Assembly (NCBI GenBank): GCA_027296805.1
Contig: JAPUIR010000016.1
Location: 1 to 6,879, forward strand
Direction of reading: 5' to 3'
Length of the DNA stretch: 6,879 nucleotides
Source: Chloroflexota bacterium
GTDB lineage: Bacteria; Chloroflexota; Dehalococcoidia; Bin125
In this document: positions 5,819-6,879 of the stretch, in pieces
Layout: each line of letters starts with the position of its first letter
Numbering within the stretch: the stretch's first letter is position 1
Translations under genes and position numbers: made by a program
Notes under the pieces: generated by a model
What the model was told of the DNA's origin: nothing
Databases searched by the model: none
The model's input: only the letters and a program-made list of their open reading frames with translations

Positions 5819-6172
5819 TTGACTTCGTCAATGAGGTTGGCGGCCAGGAACCGGCTGCGGATGGCGGCGATGATTGGGCTGGGGGCTGTCCTGATCGTGT
5901 TGGGGCTCGCCATGACGAGCAGCGGCGCGGAGGCAGCGGATGTCGGTTACGACGGTGCAGAAGCAAGCGTCGTCACGTCCGAACTCGGGATCATGTCCGG
6001 CGGGCCGACGACACCCGCTGCGTTCGCACGGTGGCAAGGGCTAAGGTCTGAGATCAGATTGCTACCCACGTGGTTTTGTGGCCTCGAGGCGCTCGAGAGC
6101 GTGCTCAATGCGAGAAGCTGGAAGAATTATCGGGCAGTCTTTTACACCTGCAAAGGCAATGGGGGGTGGTGA
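5819..6172 (+). CDS. Small exported protein of unknown function
   Basis: This 117-residue protein (113 from the ATG at 5831) has a convincing Sec signal peptide: a basic start with R6, R10, R12 and R14, a hydrophobic core AAMIGLGAVLIVLGLAM (16-32) and a cleavage motif AEA-AD at 37-41. The mature part of about 78 residues begins with a flexible gly/ser/pro-rich stretch. It ends in a compact tryptophan- and cysteine-containing segment, WFCGLEALESVLNARSW at 85-101 followed by YRAVFYTCKGNGGW at 104-117. Cys87 and Cys111 could form a disulfide outside the membrane. I recognise no family. Codon use in the 3' half includes AGA, CTA, TTG, TTT and TAT, less GC-biased than the nuo genes, so it may be recently acquired or weakly expressed. 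It converges on another small exported protein gene. Confidence 0.6.
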   Translation: MTSSMRLAARNRLRMAAMIGLGAVLIVLGLAMTSSGAEAADVGYDGAEASVVTSELGIMSGGPTTPAAFARWQGLRSEIRLLPTWFCGLEALESVLNARSWKNYRAVFYTCKGNGGW

Positions 6173-6179
6173 TACAGCG

Positions 6180-6192
6180 GGTGGAATCCACC
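6180..6192. repeat. Small hairpin upstream of the main terminator
   Basis: GGTGG and CCACC form a 5-bp stem around AAT, followed by GTTTCG on the plus strand, 8 nt after the secreted protein stop codon. With the stronger hairpin at 6209 it may form a tandem terminator. Confidence 0.4.
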
Positions 6193-6208
6193 GTTTCGCA
6201 GACGAAGG

Positions 6209-6239
6209 ACGGGCCATCCTGCGGGGTGGCCCGTTTCTC
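6209..6239 (+). terminator. Intrinsic terminator-like hairpin between convergent small genes
   Basis: ACGGGCCATCC (6209-6219) pairs with GGGTGGCCCGT (6224-6234) in an 11-bp stem with one G-T pair and a TGCG tetraloop. It is followed by TTCTCGT, so four of the first five bases are pyrimidines after the stem's final T. It should end transcription from the plus-strand secreted protein gene. A weaker pyrimidine run (CCTTCGT) follows on the minus strand, so it may also act on the converging gene. Confidence 0.65.
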
Positions 6240-6347
6240 GTGGGGCGAGGGGGAGTCGAGAGTCTCCTCGTGTGGGGATGAGGTCCCGCCGTGCATCGGG
6301 GGCGGTCAGGCGAGCGGCAGGAGTACCGGTCCCGGCTCTGCGGGGCG

Positions 6348-6581
6348 CTAGCCAAAGTAGTAGTGCCAGGAGTAGACCATCTGGTGCCAGATAGAAACCT
6401 CGTCCCAGAGCGAGGCAGGGCTGCAAATCTTGTCGTTGTAGTCGAGCGTCTTGATCGTTACGCAGTCTGCGGAGGCGGTCCCCACATCCAACAAAAGGGT
6501 GAACACGAGGGCGCTCAACAAGACGACCGCTCCGATCAGAAGCAGCTTCGGTTCGATCAGAAGCAGATGGCGCAGTGCCAC
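6348..6581 (-). CDS. Very small exported aromatic-rich protein of unknown function
   Basis: This is a 77-residue protein starting at GTG 6581, chosen because a perfect AAGGAGG lies 7 nt upstream; the open frame continues to a further start at 6677, but that lacks such a site. A signal peptide is evident: an n-region with R4, H5 and K12, a long hydrophobic core (about 13-31) and ASA cleavage before DC at residues 39-40. The mature product would be only about 39 residues. It contains two cysteines (CVTIKTLDYNDKIC, 12 residues between them), three tryptophans and four tyrosines, and ends SWHYYFG. It is mildly acidic. A disulfide-bonded loop with an aromatic tail fits a secreted peptide, but I recognise no family, and no export, modification or immunity genes are seen beside it. 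The signal-peptide region holds an in-frame 21-bp duplication. Confidence 0.65.
   Translation of the reverse strand: MALRHLLLIEPKLLLIGAVVLLSALVFTLLLDVGTASADCVTIKTLDYNDKICSPASLWDEVSIWHQMVYSWHYYFG
6533..6566. repeat. 13-bp direct repeat with 21-bp period inside a signal peptide
   Basis: CGATCAGAAGCAG occurs at 6533-6545 and again at 6554-6566. The 21-bp period is exactly seven codons, so the minus-strand protein reads LLLIEPK then LLLIGAV. This looks like a small in-frame tandem duplication that lengthened the start of the signal peptide. Confidence 0.7.
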
Positions 6582-6588
6582 GGTGGCA

Positions 6589-6595
6589 CCTCCTT
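6589..6595 (-). promoter_or_regulatory. Strong Shine-Dalgarno sequence deciding the GTG start at 6581
   Basis: AAGGAGG (6595-6589 on the minus strand), followed by TGCCACC, is a full match to the anti-Shine-Dalgarno sequence at 7-nt spacing from GTG 6581. It is the strongest ribosome binding site in the window and suggests high translation of the 77-residue protein. Confidence 0.75.
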
Positions 6596-6621
6596 CTATT
6601 AAGAATGGCGGGGCAGCGTTC

Positions 6622-6640
6622 CGCTCGTTACAGGCGAGCG
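6622..6640. repeat. Hairpin in the divergent region upstream of the small exported protein
   Basis: CGCTCG (6622-6627) and CGAGCG (6635-6640) form a 6-bp stem with a 7-nt loop TTACAGG. It would lie in the leader of the minus-strand gene at 6348-6581, or near its promoter. No clear sigma70 promoter is visible for that gene. Confidence 0.35.
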
Positions 6641-6725
6641 CGGAATTGTGATGTCGTCGCACTGAGGTCAGGGGCATCGGAGGGGCGATTCATTGAGGAG
6701 ACACCGTCGGTGGGTGCGAGGCTGG

Positions 6726-6783
6726 GTCGGCTAGTCTGCCGACGGCCCTCCGCAGTGCCCGACCAGGAACTGAGAGGGCCGTC
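6726..6783 (+). promoter_or_regulatory. Structured leader of the acetamidase/formamidase gene with competing hairpins
   Basis: A perfect 10-bp stem joins GACGGCCCTC (6741-6750) to GAGGGCCGTC (6774-6783), ending directly at the Shine-Dalgarno sequence. Its loop can add a second stem, CAGT (6753-6756) with ACTG (6769-6772). An upstream hairpin, GTCGGC (6726-6731) with GCCGAC (6738-6743), shares the GAC at 6741-6743 and so competes with it. CCTCC (6747-6751), buried in the 10-bp stem, could instead pair with the GGAGG of the ribosome binding site. This suggests an on/off leader, but I cannot match it to a known riboswitch class. A protein operator is the alternative. Confidence 0.45.
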
Positions 6784-6789
6784 AGGAGG
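6784..6789 (+). promoter_or_regulatory. Shine-Dalgarno sequence of the acetamidase/formamidase gene
   Basis: AGGAGG lies 4 nt before ATG 6794, a rather short spacing. It directly abuts the 3' end of the 10-bp leader hairpin. Confidence 0.6.
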
Positions 6790-6793
6790 CGGC

Positions 6794-6879
6794 ATGCCGA
6801 GGATTTCCATCGATCGGTCGAAGGGGGTGGGGGAGGAGCCGGGGACGGGGCACAATCGCTGGCATCCGTCGATCGAGCC
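6794..6879 (+). CDS. Acetamidase/formamidase family protein, N-terminal fragment (runs off right edge)
   Basis: The first 28 codons read MPRISIDRSKGVGEEPG followed by TGHNRWHPSIE. The HNRWHPxI sequence at about 20-27, after a short strand and a polar linker, is characteristic of the start of acetamidase/formamidase (FmdA/AmdA family) enzymes, which hydrolyse short amides to ammonia and the carboxylate. I recall HNRWHPDI in formamidases; here Ser replaces Asp. The ATG is preceded by AGGAGG. It is transcribed away from the small exported protein gene and has a structured leader. Codons 10-19 are a G-rich G-quadruplex motif. Only the N-terminus is seen, so the catalytic residues cannot be checked. 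Confidence 0.75.
   Translation, partial: MPRISIDRSKGVGEEPGTGHNRWHPSIE
6823..6850 (+). other. G-quadruplex motif in the first codons of the formamidase gene
   Basis: Four G-runs (6823-6827, 6829-6833, 6841-6844, 6847-6850) are separated by loops of 1, 7 and 2 nt, which fits the G3+N1-7 pattern. The G-rich strand is the coding strand, so the mRNA would carry it about 30 nt after the start codon. Confidence 0.6.

Noticed and set aside
6594..6677. Longer 109-residue version of the minus-strand exported protein, starting at 6677
   Set aside because: The extra 32 residues are polar and would push the signal peptide inward, while a perfect Shine-Dalgarno sequence marks GTG 6581.
6751..6773. Cobalamin or guanidine riboswitch in the formamidase leader
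   Set aside because: GACCAGGAACTGA recalls part of the B12 box, and formamidase genes suggest nitrogen compounds, but the rest of either consensus is absent.
1..6879. Mobile elements, CRISPR arrays, tRNA or rRNA genes
   Set aside because: No transposase or integrase frames, no regularly spaced repeats, and no tRNA-like or rRNA sequence was seen on either strand.

Overview
The window is high-GC bacterial DNA. Most of it (about 1-4746) is a minus-strand respiratory complex I (NADH:quinone oxidoreductase, nuo) gene cluster. The rest is a divergent plus-strand PHP phosphoesterase gene and a looser right-hand part with two very small exported proteins and the start of an acetamidase/formamidase gene. 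The composition, a DUF2007-like gene inside a nuo cluster and a possible GAAC-N4-GTTC (Gram-positive type) SOS box would suit a member of the Chloroflexota, perhaps Thermomicrobia. That placement is inference from memory of such genomes, not a search result.

nuo cluster, in transcription order (right to left): nuoA, nuoC, nuoD, nuoH, a 91-nt gap, nuoJ, nuoK, a 64-codon DUF2007-like gene, and the first 30 codons of nuoL, which run off the left edge. A good sigma70-type promoter lies about 70 nt upstream of nuoA. Coupling is tight: nuoA/nuoC overlap by 10 nt, nuoC/nuoD, nuoD/nuoH and nuoJ/nuoK overlap by 4 nt, and DUF2007/nuoL abut. nuoB and nuoI are missing from their usual places (A-B-C and H-I-J), and no E, F or G lies between D and H. 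Every subunit encoded here therefore belongs to a family without an iron-sulfur cluster, so the cluster-bearing subunits B, E, F, G and I must be elsewhere if the enzyme is complete. nuoD has no ATG, GTG or TTG start that would keep its conserved N-terminal quinone-site motif. The best candidate is an ATA codon with an ideal Shine-Dalgarno sequence, and a -1 frameshift from nuoC at a G6 run is an alternative.

4747-4948 is a divergent control region holding the nuo promoter and a 9-bp inverted repeat whose left arm overlaps the -35 box. 4949-5647 encodes a complete PHP-domain metallophosphoesterase. 5648-5818 holds a 14-bp SOS-box-like palindrome and a possible promoter.

5819-6172 (plus) and 6348-6581 (minus) are convergent small genes for exported proteins of unrecognised function. 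A strong terminator-like hairpin lies between them. From 6582 to 6793 is another divergent control region. It ends in a perfect 10-bp hairpin directly in front of the ribosome binding site of the acetamidase/formamidase gene, whose first 28 codons (from 6794) run off the right edge and carry a G-quadruplex motif.
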